The notes under the pieces: model-generated | What the model was told of the DNA's origin: nothing | Database searches by the model: none | Seen by the model: only the letters and a program-made list of their open reading frames with translations | From: Nitrospirota bacterium | Lineage (GTDB): Bacteria > Nitrospirota_A > Leptospirillia > Leptospirillales > Leptospirillaceae | Length of the DNA stretch: 45,601 nt | Direction of reading: 5' to 3' | NCBI GenBank assembly: GCA_021838585.1 | Contig: JAKCDE010000010.1 | Location: forward strand, 1-45,601 | Program-made: the position numbers and the translations under genes | Shown here: in pieces, positions 8,435 through 17,252 of the stretch | Position numbering within the stretch: the first letter of the stretch is position 1 | Layout of the letters: every line of letters starts with the position of its first letter

Positions 8435-11400
8435 ATGTGGCTGACCCGGCTGGCCCTGAAAAATCCCATCGCCGTCTTCATGATGTCGATGCTTCTGGTC
8501 CTCGTGGGAGCCCAGTCGGTGAGTCGCCTTCCCATCGACCTTTTCCCGAACCTGGCCGTGCCGGTCCTGATCGTCGGGACGATCTATCCCGGAGCCTCGC
8601 CTGTCGACGTCGAGCGGAGCGTCACCTATCCCCTCGAAAAGACGCTCGCAACCATCGACGACGTGAGCCACATCCAGTCCCAGTCCCGGATGGGGGTTTC
8701 CTCGATCCAGGTCTGGTTCAACTGGGGAAAGGATTTGAACGGGGGCCTCGTCCAGGCCGTCCAGAAGATCTCCCAGATCCAGAACCAGCTCCCTCCGGGC
8801 ATTCAGCAGCCTTTCATCCTCAAGTTCGATATCGCGAACATCCCGGTGGTCTCCCTGACCGTCTCGAATCCTTCCATGAACCAGATCCAGCTGTACGACC
8901 TGGCCTACAACACCATCGAACCCCAGCTCGAGCAGCTCCCCAACGTCTCCCAGGCCACCGTCAACGGAGGAAAGGTCCGCCAGATCAACATCAATGTCGA
9001 TCCCCGGGAACTTCTCGCCCGGAACCTCTCCATGATCCAGGTGGTGAACGCCGTCAACCAGGCCAACCTGATCCTCCCGTCCGGAGACATCAAGATCGGG
9101 TCGAAGGACTACAATCTTTTCACCAACAACCAGATCTCCCACAATCTCGTCGACGTGCTTCAGAATATTCCCGTCGCGACGCAGACAACCCCCGACGGAC
9201 GGACGGTGCCCGTCTTCATCAAGGATTTCGCCCGGGTGAAGGATTCCGCCGAAACACAGACCAACATCGTCCGGGTCAACGGGGAAAATGCCGTCTATCT
9301 CGCCGTGAACAAGCAGCCGGGCTCCAACACCGTGGAGGTCGTGGACGCCGTCCGCAATGCGATCCCCCATCTCCGGGGCATTCCTCCGGGAGTCCACCTC
9401 GACACCTTCTTCGACCAGTCCACCTACATCCGGCAGTCGATCCGGGGGCTCTACCACGAGTCGGTCCAGGGGGCGATCCTGGCCATTCTCGTCATCCTCC
9501 TCTTTCTCGGGAGCCTCCGGGCCACCTTCATCATCGGGGTGGCCATTCCTCTCTCCGCCCTCGTTGCGCTCATTTTTCTCTATTTCACCCACGAGACGCT
9601 CAACATCTTCACCTTCGGGGGGCTGGCCCTGGGAATCGGCCGCCTCGTGGACGATTCGATCGTCGAGCTCGAGAACATCTACCGCCACTTTTCCCTGGGG
9701 GAAGAGTCCCGTCCCGTGGCCCTTCTTTCCGCCGCCCGGGAGGTGGCGATGCCGATCCTGGCCTCGACCATCACCACCGTCATCGTCTTTTTCCCCATCG
9801 TCTTCATGGAAGGCATCGGCCGGCTCCTCTTCACCCCCATGGCGCTGACCATCACCTTCGCCCTCTTCGCCTCCTTCTTCGTCTCGCGGACCGTCACCCC
9901 GCTTCTCTGCTACCGCTTTCTGAAGACTTCGGTGGCGGGGGAGCCCCTCCGGGAAAATTTCCTGATCCGCCTCTTTCACCGGACGGAGCTGTCCTACAAG
10001 CGTCTCCTGGACTTCTCCCTCCACCACCGGAAAAAGGTCTACGCTTCGCTGGCCGCCCTCTTTCTCCTCTCCCTTCCCCTCTTGAAGGGGATCGGCACGG
10101 AGTTCTTTCCGGCCCCCGACGAAAGCCAGTTTACCGTCAACATCCAGGAGCCTCCAGGGACACGGATCGAGGTGACCACCCAAACGGCCAAAGAGATGGA
10201 GGATCTCATCCGGAGGACCCTTCCCAAAAGCGAAGTCCGACTCATCGCCTCGAATATCGGGCTCCGGAGCACGGCGGGCCGTGGAACGAACGGGGCGGCC
10301 TCGGTCTTCACGAACAATACGGGTCCGGACACGGGATTCATCCAGGTCAATCTCGTGGATCCGGACAAGCGAAGCGAGACCTCGGACCAGGCCATGGACC
10401 GGGTGAGGAAGGCCGTTTCAGGCCAGTTCCCGGGAGTCGGGATCTACTTCATGCCCGGAGGGCTGATCGAGCGCATCATCAACTTCGGATACCAGGGAAT
10501 CATCAACATCGAGGTGTACGGGTACGATCTGAAGACCGGCGAGGATCTGGCCTACCGGCTCGCGCGGGGGATGAAGAAAATCCCGGGAGTGGGGGACGTC
10601 CAGGTGCTTCCCAACGACTTCCACTATCCCACCTACAATGTCAGGATCGACCGGGTCAAGGCCCGGATGGTGGGTCTGTCCGTCTCCGACATCGCCTCCA
10701 CCGTCCTGTGGAGCTTCGTCGGTAACGAAAACAACCCGTCGATCTACACCGACCCCAGGACGGGCAACGAATACAACATCATCGTCCAGTTCGACCGTCC
10801 ATTCCGCCACTCCCTCGAAGACCTCGAGAACGTCTTTCTGACCGCCCCGAACGGAAGTCCCATCCTTCTTCGGAACATCGCGACGATCGAGCGGGGAACC
10901 TCCCCCAACGAGATCGACCGGAAGTACATGACCCGGCTGATCACCATCACCGCCAATCCCGTTGGCCGCCCCCTGGGGGACATCGCGAAGGATCTCGCAG
11001 TCCTCATGAAAAAGACTCCCCTTCCGGAGGGATTCACGATCAACCTCGCCGGGCAGATCGCGGAGCAGCGGGGCACCTTCCTCTCGCTCTTCGTCGCCCT
11101 TCTCTCGTCCCTGTTCCTGGTCTATATGGTGCTGGCCATCCAGTTCCGCTCCTTCCTCGATCCCTTCATCATCATGTTCACCGTTCCCCTGGGGCTGACC
11201 GGCGTCATCTGGATGTTCTTCCTGACCGGAACGAACTTTTCCTCGATCGCCTTCATGGGGGTGATCGTGACCGGCGGAATCGCCGTCAGCAATGGGGTTC
11301 TTCTGGTGGACTATACGAACAAACTGGTCCGGGAGAGGGGACATTCGATCGAAGAGGCGGTAGTCAAAGGAGGGATGACCCGTCTTCGGCCGGTCCTGAT

Positions 11401-11647
11401 GACCAGCATCGCGACGGTGACGGGGCTCCTGCCCATGGCGATCGGGCTCGAGGTGGGAAGCTCCAACAGCATGCCGCTCGCCCGGGCGGTGATCGGCGGG
11501 CTGACCTTTGCCACCGTATTCACCCTCGTCCTCATTCCGCTTCTCTATTTTTCACTGCACACGTGGCGGGCCAGGAAGCCCCGGAAAGGACCGGCTTTCC
11601 CCGGTCCCCGGGAGTGGGAGCAGATCACCCCCGGCATTCCGGAATAG
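8435..11647 (+). CDS. RND-family efflux pump, inner-membrane subunit
   Basis: At 1070 residues this is the normal size for an AcrB/MdtB-like pump. It starts with the first membrane helix, then PxDLFPNLAVP and the porter-domain motif YPGASPVDVERSVTYPLE. The fourth membrane helix holds GRLVDDSIVELEN, keeping the two aspartates needed for proton transfer in hydrophobe/amphiphile exporters. The second half repeats the layout, with GVIVTGGIAVSNGVLLVDY in helix ten. A purine-rich Shine-Dalgarno lies ~11 bases before the ATG. It uses the proton gradient to push compounds from the inner membrane or periplasm through the adaptor and TolC. The substrate cannot be read from sequence. It is convergent with the LysR gene, only 15 bases away. 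Confidence 0.94.
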   Translation: MWLTRLALKNPIAVFMMSMLLVLVGAQSVSRLPIDLFPNLAVPVLIVGTIYPGASPVDVERSVTYPLEKTLATIDDVSHIQSQSRMGVSSIQVWFNWGKDLNGGLVQAVQKISQIQNQLPPGIQQPFILKFDIANIPVVSLTVSNPSMNQIQLYDLAYNTIEPQLEQLPNVSQATVNGGKVRQININVDPRELLARNLSMIQVVNAVNQANLILPSGDIKIGSKDYNLFTNNQISHNLVDVLQNIPVATQTTPDGRTVPVFIKDFARVKDSAETQTNIVRVNGENAVYLAVNKQPGSNTVEVVDAVRNAIPHLRGIPPGVHLDTFFDQSTYIRQSIRGLYHESVQGAILAILVILLFLGSLRATFIIGVAIPLSALVALIFLYFTHETLNIFTFGGLALGIGRLVDDSIVELENIYRHFSLGEESRPVALLSAAREVAMPILASTITTVIVFFPIVFMEGIGRLLFTPMALTITFALFASFFVSRTVTPLLCYRFLKTSVAGEPLRENFLIRLFHRTELSYKRLLDFSLHHRKKVYASLAALFLLSLPLLKGIGTEFFPAPDESQFTVNIQEPPGTRIEVTTQTAKEMEDLIRRTLPKSEVRLIASNIGLRSTAGRGTNGAASVFTNNTGPDTGFIQVNLVDPDKRSETSDQAMDRVRKAVSGQFPGVGIYFMPGGLIERIINFGYQGIINIEVYGYDLKTGEDLAYRLARGMKKIPGVGDVQVLPNDFHYPTYNVRIDRVKARMVGLSVSDIASTVLWSFVGNENNPSIYTDPRTGNEYNIIVQFDRPFRHSLEDLENVFLTAPNGSPILLRNIATIERGTSPNEIDRKYMTRLITITANPVGRPLGDIAKDLAVLMKKTPLPEGFTINLAGQIAEQRGTFLSLFVALLSSLFLVYMVLAIQFRSFLDPFIIMFTVPLGLTGVIWMFFLTGTNFSSIAFMGVIVTGGIAVSNGVLLVDYTNKLVRERGHSIEEAVVKGGMTRLRPVLMTSIATVTGLLPMAIGLEVGSSNSMPLARAVIGGLTFATVFTLVLIPLLYFSLHTWRARKPRKGPAFPGPREWEQITPGIPE

Positions 11648-11662
11648 AGGACTGGGGGGCGC

Positions 11663-12598
11663 CTATCGTTTCTCGTTCGCCCAGGTGTCGGGCCACCCGG
11701 CCCCCAGTATCTGGAGGGCGACGTAGTTGACCGAAAGGGAATGCCGGTCTTCGTCTTCCCGGGTGTAGGCCACGAGGGAGCAGGGGTAGGAGACTTCGGG
11801 AAGGGAGAGTCCGATCAGCTCCCCGCTCTCGATCTCCTGCCGGAAAAGGCTGGCGGGGAAGAGTCCCACTCCGAACCCCGACAAAAGGGCTTTCCGGATG
11901 AAGTCGACATCGGTCGTCTCGATTCCCGGCTTGACGTTCAGGTTGAGGGAGGCGAGCTTCGCATCGAGCTCCTTTCTGAGCAGGCTCGATTTCGGAGGCA
12001 GAAGCAGGGGAAAGGACTCGAGGAGACGGAGATCCCGGCGCCATTTGTCCTTCGGAAGGCCCGGAGACCCCAGAATGAGGGTGTTGGTCTTCTCGATCGG
12101 CATTTCGATCAGGCCCGGACCCGCGAGAGGCGAGGAATCCTGGTCGAGCTTGTAGAACATCACGATGTCCACCTGTTTTTTTTCGAACTCGGCCACGAGC
12201 TGCGGTTCCGCTGCCTGGAGCACCTTGATGGGGACCCTTTTCTGGAAGGTTCCGTGGAGATAGTGCTGAAGATACTTCTCCCGCTCGGGCCGGACGCCGA
12301 ACCCCGTTCCGAGCCGCAGGGGATCGGTCTTGGTGAGCGGGGTGAATGAGTGGAGGAGTGTCTGGGACCGGTCGACCCGTGATATGATTTCGAGAGCCAG
12401 GTCCCGAAAGCGGAAGCCCGCCTGACTCAGGTAGACGCGCCGTCCGAGTCGATTGAAAAGGCTGACCCCAAGTTCCTTCTCCAGAAGCTGGATCTGGGTG
12501 CTGACGGCCGGTTGCGTGACGGAAAGGATGCGGGAGGCCTTCGTAAAGTTCAGGGACTCGCTGACGACGAGAAAGGTATGGATCTGGGAGAGGGTCAT
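11663..12598 (-). CDS. LysR-family transcriptional regulator
   Basis: The start at 12598 gives the usual LysR N-terminus MTLSQIHTFLVVSESLNFT and has GGAAGGA 6-8 bases upstream. The 311-residue product has the winged helix-turn-helix at residues 1-60 (SRILSVTQPAVSTQIQLLEK) and a two-part substrate-binding domain from ~90 to 300. LysR proteins usually control a divergent neighbour in response to a small co-inducer. The divergent gene here is the second TolC operon; the convergent RND operon is also a plausible target. The inducer is unknown. Confidence 0.92.
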   Translation of the reverse strand: MTLSQIHTFLVVSESLNFTKASRILSVTQPAVSTQIQLLEKELGVSLFNRLGRRVYLSQAGFRFRDLALEIISRVDRSQTLLHSFTPLTKTDPLRLGTGFGVRPEREKYLQHYLHGTFQKRVPIKVLQAAEPQLVAEFEKKQVDIVMFYKLDQDSSPLAGPGLIEMPIEKTNTLILGSPGLPKDKWRRDLRLLESFPLLLPPKSSLLRKELDAKLASLNLNVKPGIETTDVDFIRKALLSGFGVGLFPASLFRQEIESGELIGLSLPEVSYPCSLVAYTREDEDRHSLSVNYVALQILGAGWPDTWANEKR

Positions 12599-12689
12599 GC
12601 GATTTCCTTCCAAAAAATTATGATTCGGCGACTTGCGACAGGAGACCGGCGGGAAGTTCTGGCATCGGCCGGGAGTTTCATTTGGATTC

Positions 12690-12719
12690 ATTATAATATT
12701 CTTTTGGCGCTCTATTCAA
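12690..12719 (-). promoter_or_regulatory. probable promoter of the LysR gene
   Basis: Read on the minus strand, TTGAAT (12719-12714) and TATAAT (12695-12690) are 18 bases apart. This is ~90 bases upstream of the LysR start. The -10 lies in the palindrome ATTATAAT (12690-12697), which also gives a plus-strand TATAAT toward the divergent TolC operon, although I see no good plus-strand -35. The ~160-base spacer between the two genes is strikingly AT-rich compared with its surroundings and is the natural place for LysR binding sites. Confidence 0.5.
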
Positions 12720-12760
12720 TAATATCTTTTTTTAATAATTTATTAATTATGCTCAAATAC

Positions 12761-14188
12761 ATGTCCGGAGAGAGTCGTTTGAAGTTCCGACCTGGACGTT
12801 TTTTTTGTTTTTATTTTTTTTTGATATCGGTTATCCCTTATGTTCTGGATTCCTTCTTTTCGGTGAATAGCGCCCTCGCCCAGGATAACTTGACGCAGAT
12901 CGTCACCGGGTCCCCCGCCACCCGTCCCTACCGCCTCACACTCCGGAAGGCCCTCCAGATCGCCCTTCGAACCTATCCCGGCCTGGGTGCGGCCCAGCAG
13001 GGGGCCGTCGCCTCGAAGGCCGGAATAGGGGTGGCGCAGAGCCAGTATTATCCGACACTGTCGGGTTCCTCGACCTACACGCGCGAAACAGGAAACTTCG
13101 GACCCCAGCCGGGATTTCCCTTCACCATTCCGGAATCCCCCGTGAATTACGATTTCTACCAGGCGCAGCTGACATTGTCCGAAACCCTTTTTTCATTCGG
13201 CCGGAGACGTTCCCAGGTCCGCCAGAACCGCCATCTCTACAAGGCCAGCCGCAGCCAGTACAGCCGGACCCTCCAGGACACGGTCCTGAACGTCGAAAGG
13301 GCCTTTTTCCTGGTCCTGAAGGACCAGAAGCTCATCCGGGTGGACGACCTGACGATCGACGACTACAAGCTCCAGAAACAGGTCGCCGAAATCCGCTACA
13401 AGGACGGGGTCGCAACGACCTACGACGTGCTGAACGCCCGGGTCAATCTTTCGAACGCCCTTCTGACGAAGGTCACAGACCGCAACCAGCTCCGGGTGGA
13501 TCGCCTGACCCTGGACCGGGCCATGGGAGTCGTCTCGAACCAGCCCTACCGTGTGGTCGCGCCTCTCTCACTTCCCACGCCTCCCCTGGTTCCCGATCAG
13601 GCGGTGGCGGTCGCCCTTCACAACCGGCCGGACCTCGAGCAGATCACCCAGCAGGCCCTCGCCCAGAAACAGGTGGTGAAGTTCAACCAGGCGCAGTTTT
13701 TTCCGACTGTCCAGACAGTCGCCGCCTACAGCCTCGACAGTGAATTTTTTCCTCTCGTCTACAACTGGTCCGTCGGGACGACGCTCACCGTTCCGATCTT
13801 CAACGGTTTCCAGTTTGTGAAACAGACCGAGCAGTCCCGGGCCCAGATGAAGCAGACCCTCTTCCAGCGTGAGGATCTCCGGCAGCAGACGATCGTCGAG
13901 GTCAAGACCGACATCTTCAATATCCGGACGGACTACCAGAAGATATCCGCGGACAGGGAGCTCGTCAGCCAGGCCGAGCAGAATCTCTATCTGGCTGAAA
14001 ACCAGTTCCGTGTCGGAACGGGAACCTCGGTGGCGGTGACGCAATCCGAGCGGGATCTGGCCAGCGCCCGGGCCGCCCTTGTCAGGGACCAGGCCGACCT
14101 GGGAATCGCCATCGCCCAGCTCAAGCACGACGAAGGGACCAACATCGATCCCGTCACCCACCAGCTCCCGTCCAGGGAGCTTCCATGA
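12761..14188 (+). CDS. TolC-family outer-membrane efflux channel (second copy)
   Basis: A ~475-residue OEP/TolC protein. The signal peptide is a hydrophobic stretch ending NSALA-QDN. The start is uncertain: ATGs at 12749 and 12761 have no good Shine-Dalgarno, while a TTG at 12779 has GGAGAGAG just upstream and leaves a compact signal peptide. Family features include NARVNLSNALLTKVTDRNQL and YNWSVGTTLTVPIFNGF, both near-copies of sequences in the channel at 5814-7301. The stop overlaps the next gene (ATGA). Here the channel heads a group with an ABC-2 transporter instead of an RND pump, so it may serve an ATP-driven exporter. Confidence 0.92.
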   Translation: MSGESRLKFRPGRFFCFYFFLISVIPYVLDSFFSVNSALAQDNLTQIVTGSPATRPYRLTLRKALQIALRTYPGLGAAQQGAVASKAGIGVAQSQYYPTLSGSSTYTRETGNFGPQPGFPFTIPESPVNYDFYQAQLTLSETLFSFGRRRSQVRQNRHLYKASRSQYSRTLQDTVLNVERAFFLVLKDQKLIRVDDLTIDDYKLQKQVAEIRYKDGVATTYDVLNARVNLSNALLTKVTDRNQLRVDRLTLDRAMGVVSNQPYRVVAPLSLPTPPLVPDQAVAVALHNRPDLEQITQQALAQKQVVKFNQAQFFPTVQTVAAYSLDSEFFPLVYNWSVGTTLTVPIFNGFQFVKQTEQSRAQMKQTLFQREDLRQQTIVEVKTDIFNIRTDYQKISADRELVSQAEQNLYLAENQFRVGTGTSVAVTQSERDLASARAALVRDQADLGIAIAQLKHDEGTNIDPVTHQLPSRELP

Positions 14189-14943
14189 GACTAGCCGGAA
14201 CCCTTGCCGGACTCTTTCTGTGGGCCCTGATCGCTCCAATTTCGAAAGCCGCCGCAGACCCGGTGCCGCTCATGGCCGTCCCGTCCTCTCCGGGCCTTCC
14301 CCCGGTGGAGAAGACTCACGCGGGAAAGAAGACCCAGAAGTGGTCCGTCTCGCCGACATACTCCTTCTATCTCCTCCCGGGAGGCGGGCTTTCCCGCTAC
14401 ATCGACCAGGCTTTCGGAGTAGGGGGCGAGATCTCCCGCCGGCTCGGGGACCTTCCCGAAAAGGGCCAGAAGGCGACGGCGCTCTCCCATCTCCGCTGGC
14501 TGGGAGACATCTCCTATTTCCAGATGACTCCCGGAGCGACGCTCGCCCCGACGTTCTCCTCGAGCTCCTCCTTCGGATTTTCGAACGTGAGTCCACAGCC
14601 GGTCCCGCCGCTCCCCAACTCGGCCAGCGTGACGGGATTCATCCTCCGGACCGGGCTGGCCTGGGACATTCCCGAGATCACCCCCGAACGATGGGGACTC
14701 CGGCGCGTCATCGTTCCCTACTTGCGAGTCGATGCGGGAGGGGTGGACTGGGCGGTCACCAATGTGCCGAAAATTTCCGGCCACCCCTACGGAGGACTTC
14801 TCGACGTGGGGGCGGGACTCTCCCTTTCGATCCCGGGTTATCCCCTGGGTGTCTTCGGAGAGGCCGATCCCACCGCATTCGATGTCGGCGGGAACATCAT
14901 GACCATTCTTCCCCTCGTGGCCGGAATCAGTGTCCGGTTCTGA
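14185..14943 (+). CDS. small outer-membrane protein, paralogue of the 5018-5800 product
   Basis: A 252-residue protein with a signal peptide (cleavage near SKAAA, residue ~27). Short alternating strands follow and the chain ends ISVRF, a typical barrel terminus. Shared features with the protein at 5018-5800 are a PYLRVDAGGV strand, GHPxGGLLDVGAG, FGEAD and a final strand with IMTILPLVAG. The start overlaps the TolC stop by four bases, so its amount is tied to that of the channel. The repeated pairing with TolC suggests an accessory role in assembly or gating of the channel, which is inference only. Confidence 0.65.
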   Translation: MRLAGTLAGLFLWALIAPISKAAADPVPLMAVPSSPGLPPVEKTHAGKKTQKWSVSPTYSFYLLPGGGLSRYIDQAFGVGGEISRRLGDLPEKGQKATALSHLRWLGDISYFQMTPGATLAPTFSSSSSFGFSNVSPQPVPPLPNSASVTGFILRTGLAWDIPEITPERWGLRRVIVPYLRVDAGGVDWAVTNVPKISGHPYGGLLDVGAGLSLSIPGYPLGVFGEADPTAFDVGGNIMTILPLVAGISVRF

Positions 14944-14982
14944 ACAGGATCTTCCTTAACACTCTTTTGACGGAGCGAGCCC

Positions 14983-15603
14983 ATGGACGAAAAGAATAAT
15001 GAACGCAAGGAAGAATCCCCCTCCACGGACGGAAAGCTCCATCTTCCCAAAAGCTTCCTCATCCTGGGAGGAGGTTCGATCCTCGTCATGGCGGGGGTGG
15101 TGGTCTACACCGTCTTCTTTTATCTGACCCTCCCCAACCACCGGACCCTCGACAAAAACGGGGAGGCGATCCGGCATGTCCCTCTCCCCGTGCCGCCCAA
15201 CACCTTCCTTCCCTCGGGCTCCGGAAAAACCGTCGCCCTTTACGAGAAGCCCGACTTCCAACTCAAGGTGGCGGGACTTTCCAAGGCAAAAACGGGATTC
15301 GACGCTTCCTTCGAACTCCTGGCGAAAACGGACGGATCCGGAGATTCGGGACTCTCCTTCGCGGTGATCGGAACCCCCCGCTGGGTGGACGCCAACCGGA
15401 ACGCCGGAGAGGGATCCCCCTCCCTGTCGACGGCCACCGTCTTCCGGAAGGGGAGGCCCGGGCATTTCACCATCCACTTTTCGCGCATGCCCACCGGTTC
15501 CTCCTTCGACCTCTATCTCGGCCTGGCGGGAACACGGGGGGTCAAGGGAGACCGCTACCTGATCCACTTCGAGAACCTGAAGACCCCGGGCCGGCCTTCC
15601 TGA
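14983..15603 (+). CDS. membrane-anchored periplasmic protein of ABC export operon
   Basis: A 206-residue protein with a charged N-terminus, one membrane helix at residues ~25-48 and a soluble part predicted outside the cytoplasm. The soluble part has a beta-rich pattern and no cysteine. I recognise no family. GGAG lies ~8 bases before the ATG and the stop overlaps the ABC ATPase start (TGATG). By position it could take the adaptor role that a membrane-fusion protein plays in other tripartite exporters, but no lipoyl or hairpin motif is seen. Confidence 0.65.
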   Translation: MDEKNNERKEESPSTDGKLHLPKSFLILGGGSILVMAGVVVYTVFFYLTLPNHRTLDKNGEAIRHVPLPVPPNTFLPSGSGKTVALYEKPDFQLKVAGLSKAKTGFDASFELLAKTDGSGDSGLSFAVIGTPRWVDANRNAGEGSPSLSTATVFRKGRPGHFTIHFSRMPTGSSFDLYLGLAGTRGVKGDRYLIHFENLKTPGRPS

Positions 15604-16364
15604 TGGCCGGACCGGAGTCCCCGGAGGTCCTGGTGGCGGAGGAAGTCCGCAAACGCTATTCGATTGATGGGCCCTGGGCGGTGGACGGCGTCAGCCTCTC
15701 CCTCCGTCGGGGGGAGGTCGTCTCGATCGTGGGTCCCAACGGCGCGGGAAAATCAACGCTGATCCAGATGATGCTGGGACTTCTCGTCCCTGATTCAGGA
15801 TCGGTGCGGATTTTTGGAACCGACATGGCCACCGGACGCCGGAAGATCGCCCACCGCGTCAACTACGCCTCGACCGATCTGAGCCTTCCCTATTCCCTGA
15901 CCGTCCGGGAGAACCTGATGGCCTATGGACTGATCTACAACATGCGGAACATCGGGAGCCGGATCGATGCTCTGCTTGGCGAGATGGACCTCTCTTCCTT
16001 CCGGAATGTCCGTGTCGGCCGCCTCTCCACGGGCCAGGTGGCCCGGATGGGCATCGCCAAGGCCCTGATCAACGATCCCGAGCTCCTGTTTCTCGACGAA
16101 CCGACGGCGACACTCGACCCGGAGGTCTCGGCCCAGCTCCGGTCGACCCTCCAGAAAATGGTGCGGGAACGGGGAATGACACTTCTGTATACCTCCCACA
16201 ACATGCGGGAGGTCGAGCGATTTTCCGACCGGGTCTACCTCATGGGGGAGGGACGCCTCGTCGCGGAGGGGAGGGTTCCCGACCTCATGGCCCGATACGC
16301 GACCGAGGATCTCGAATCTCTCTTCCTCCAGATTGTGGGCCGGGGAAGGAGCCGGGATGAATAG
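15603..16364 (+). CDS. ABC-2 transporter ATP-binding protein
   Basis: A 253-residue ATPase with all motifs: Walker A GPNGAGKST (~43-51), a signature LSTGQ (~141), Walker B LLFLDEPTA (~161-169) and the H-loop TSHNM (~198). The layout is that of the ABC-2 exporter class (NodI/DrrA-like), in which a dimer drives a separate permease. It overlaps the previous gene by one base-step (TGATG) and the permease start by eight bases (ATGAATAG), so the three are translationally coupled. The substrate is unknown. Confidence 0.93.
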   Translation: MAGPESPEVLVAEEVRKRYSIDGPWAVDGVSLSLRRGEVVSIVGPNGAGKSTLIQMMLGLLVPDSGSVRIFGTDMATGRRKIAHRVNYASTDLSLPYSLTVRENLMAYGLIYNMRNIGSRIDALLGEMDLSSFRNVRVGRLSTGQVARMGIAKALINDPELLFLDEPTATLDPEVSAQLRSTLQKMVRERGMTLLYTSHNMREVERFSDRVYLMGEGRLVAEGRVPDLMARYATEDLESLFLQIVGRGRSRDE

Positions 16365-17178
16365 TCCCCGCCCGCCCGTCCCCCTCCTGGCCTGGCGACC
16401 GCTGGCCGGGATCCTGTTTCGGCAGATCGTCCTCTATCGCCGCTCCGTTCCCCGCTGGATGGAGGTTTTCTACTGGCCCCTTCTGGACCTTCTCGTATGG
16501 GGCTTCCTGACCCTCTATCTGAAAAAGATCCCGACCTTCATGCCCTCTGCCGTGACCGCCCTTCTCGGAGCCCTCCTTCTGTGGGATCTTCTCTACCGGG
16601 CCCAGCAGGGAATCTCGGTCATGTTTCTCGAGGAGATCTGGTCACGGAACCTGGTCCATCTCCTGATAGCCCCCATCACGCCGCTCCACGTCGTCGGGGG
16701 GGCGATTCTCTCGAGCATCGCGAAGGTGATACTTTCCTCCTCGGTAGCGGCCATTCTGGCCTATTTCCTTTTCTCCTTCAAAATTTTCTCCCTCGGTCTT
16801 CACCTGTTCTTCTTCATCCTGGCACTCCTGATGATGGGGTGGGCGCTGGGAATCCTGACAACGGCGGTCATCTTGCGATTCGGGCAGGAGGCGGAGGTGC
16901 TCGCCTGGGGCGTGATCTTTCTCTTCCAGCCCTTTTCGGCCGTCTTCAACCCGGTCTCGGTTCTGCCGGGCCCTGCGGCCGCCATCTCCCGGGCGGTTCC
17001 CGCCTCCTATGTCTTCGAGGGGATGCGCAGCGTCCTCGTTTCGAACCGCCTCCCCACCGGAGATCTGGTCATGGCCTTTTTTCTGGATTTTCTGTATGCG
17101 GCGGTGGCCCTCTTCGTCTATTCCCGGGTAATCGCGAGGGCCCGCCGCAAAGGATTTCATCTGAAACTGGGATCCTGA
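16357..17178 (+). CDS. ABC-2 transporter permease
   Basis: The ATG at 16357 is chosen because AAGGAG lies 6 bases upstream and the overlap with the ATPase gene is short. The 273-residue product has about six membrane helices in the ABC-2 arrangement: an amphipathic helix first, helices around 30-75, 105-165 and 170-200, and a last helix near 240-260. The segment FQPFSAVFNPVSVLPG resembles the conserved loop before the C-terminal helices of this class. With the ATPase it should form an inner-membrane exporter, perhaps for a lipid, polysaccharide or toxic compound. Confidence 0.88.
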   Translation: MNSPRPPVPLLAWRPLAGILFRQIVLYRRSVPRWMEVFYWPLLDLLVWGFLTLYLKKIPTFMPSAVTALLGALLLWDLLYRAQQGISVMFLEEIWSRNLVHLLIAPITPLHVVGGAILSSIAKVILSSSVAAILAYFLFSFKIFSLGLHLFFFILALLMMGWALGILTTAVILRFGQEAEVLAWGVIFLFQPFSAVFNPVSVLPGPAAAISRAVPASYVFEGMRSVLVSNRLPTGDLVMAFFLDFLYAAVALFVYSRVIARARRKGFHLKLGS

Positions 17179-17252
17179 AACGAAGGATCCGCTCCGGACC
17201 GGCCGGTCCGGAACTGTTTGACTCCCGCTTCTTGCAGGAAGGATAATGAGTC

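Noticed and set aside
7738..10725. Very long plus-strand frame across the adaptor and RND genes
   Set aside because: It is out of frame with two unmistakable efflux proteins; its Arg/Pro/Gly-rich translation is the usual product of high GC codon bias.
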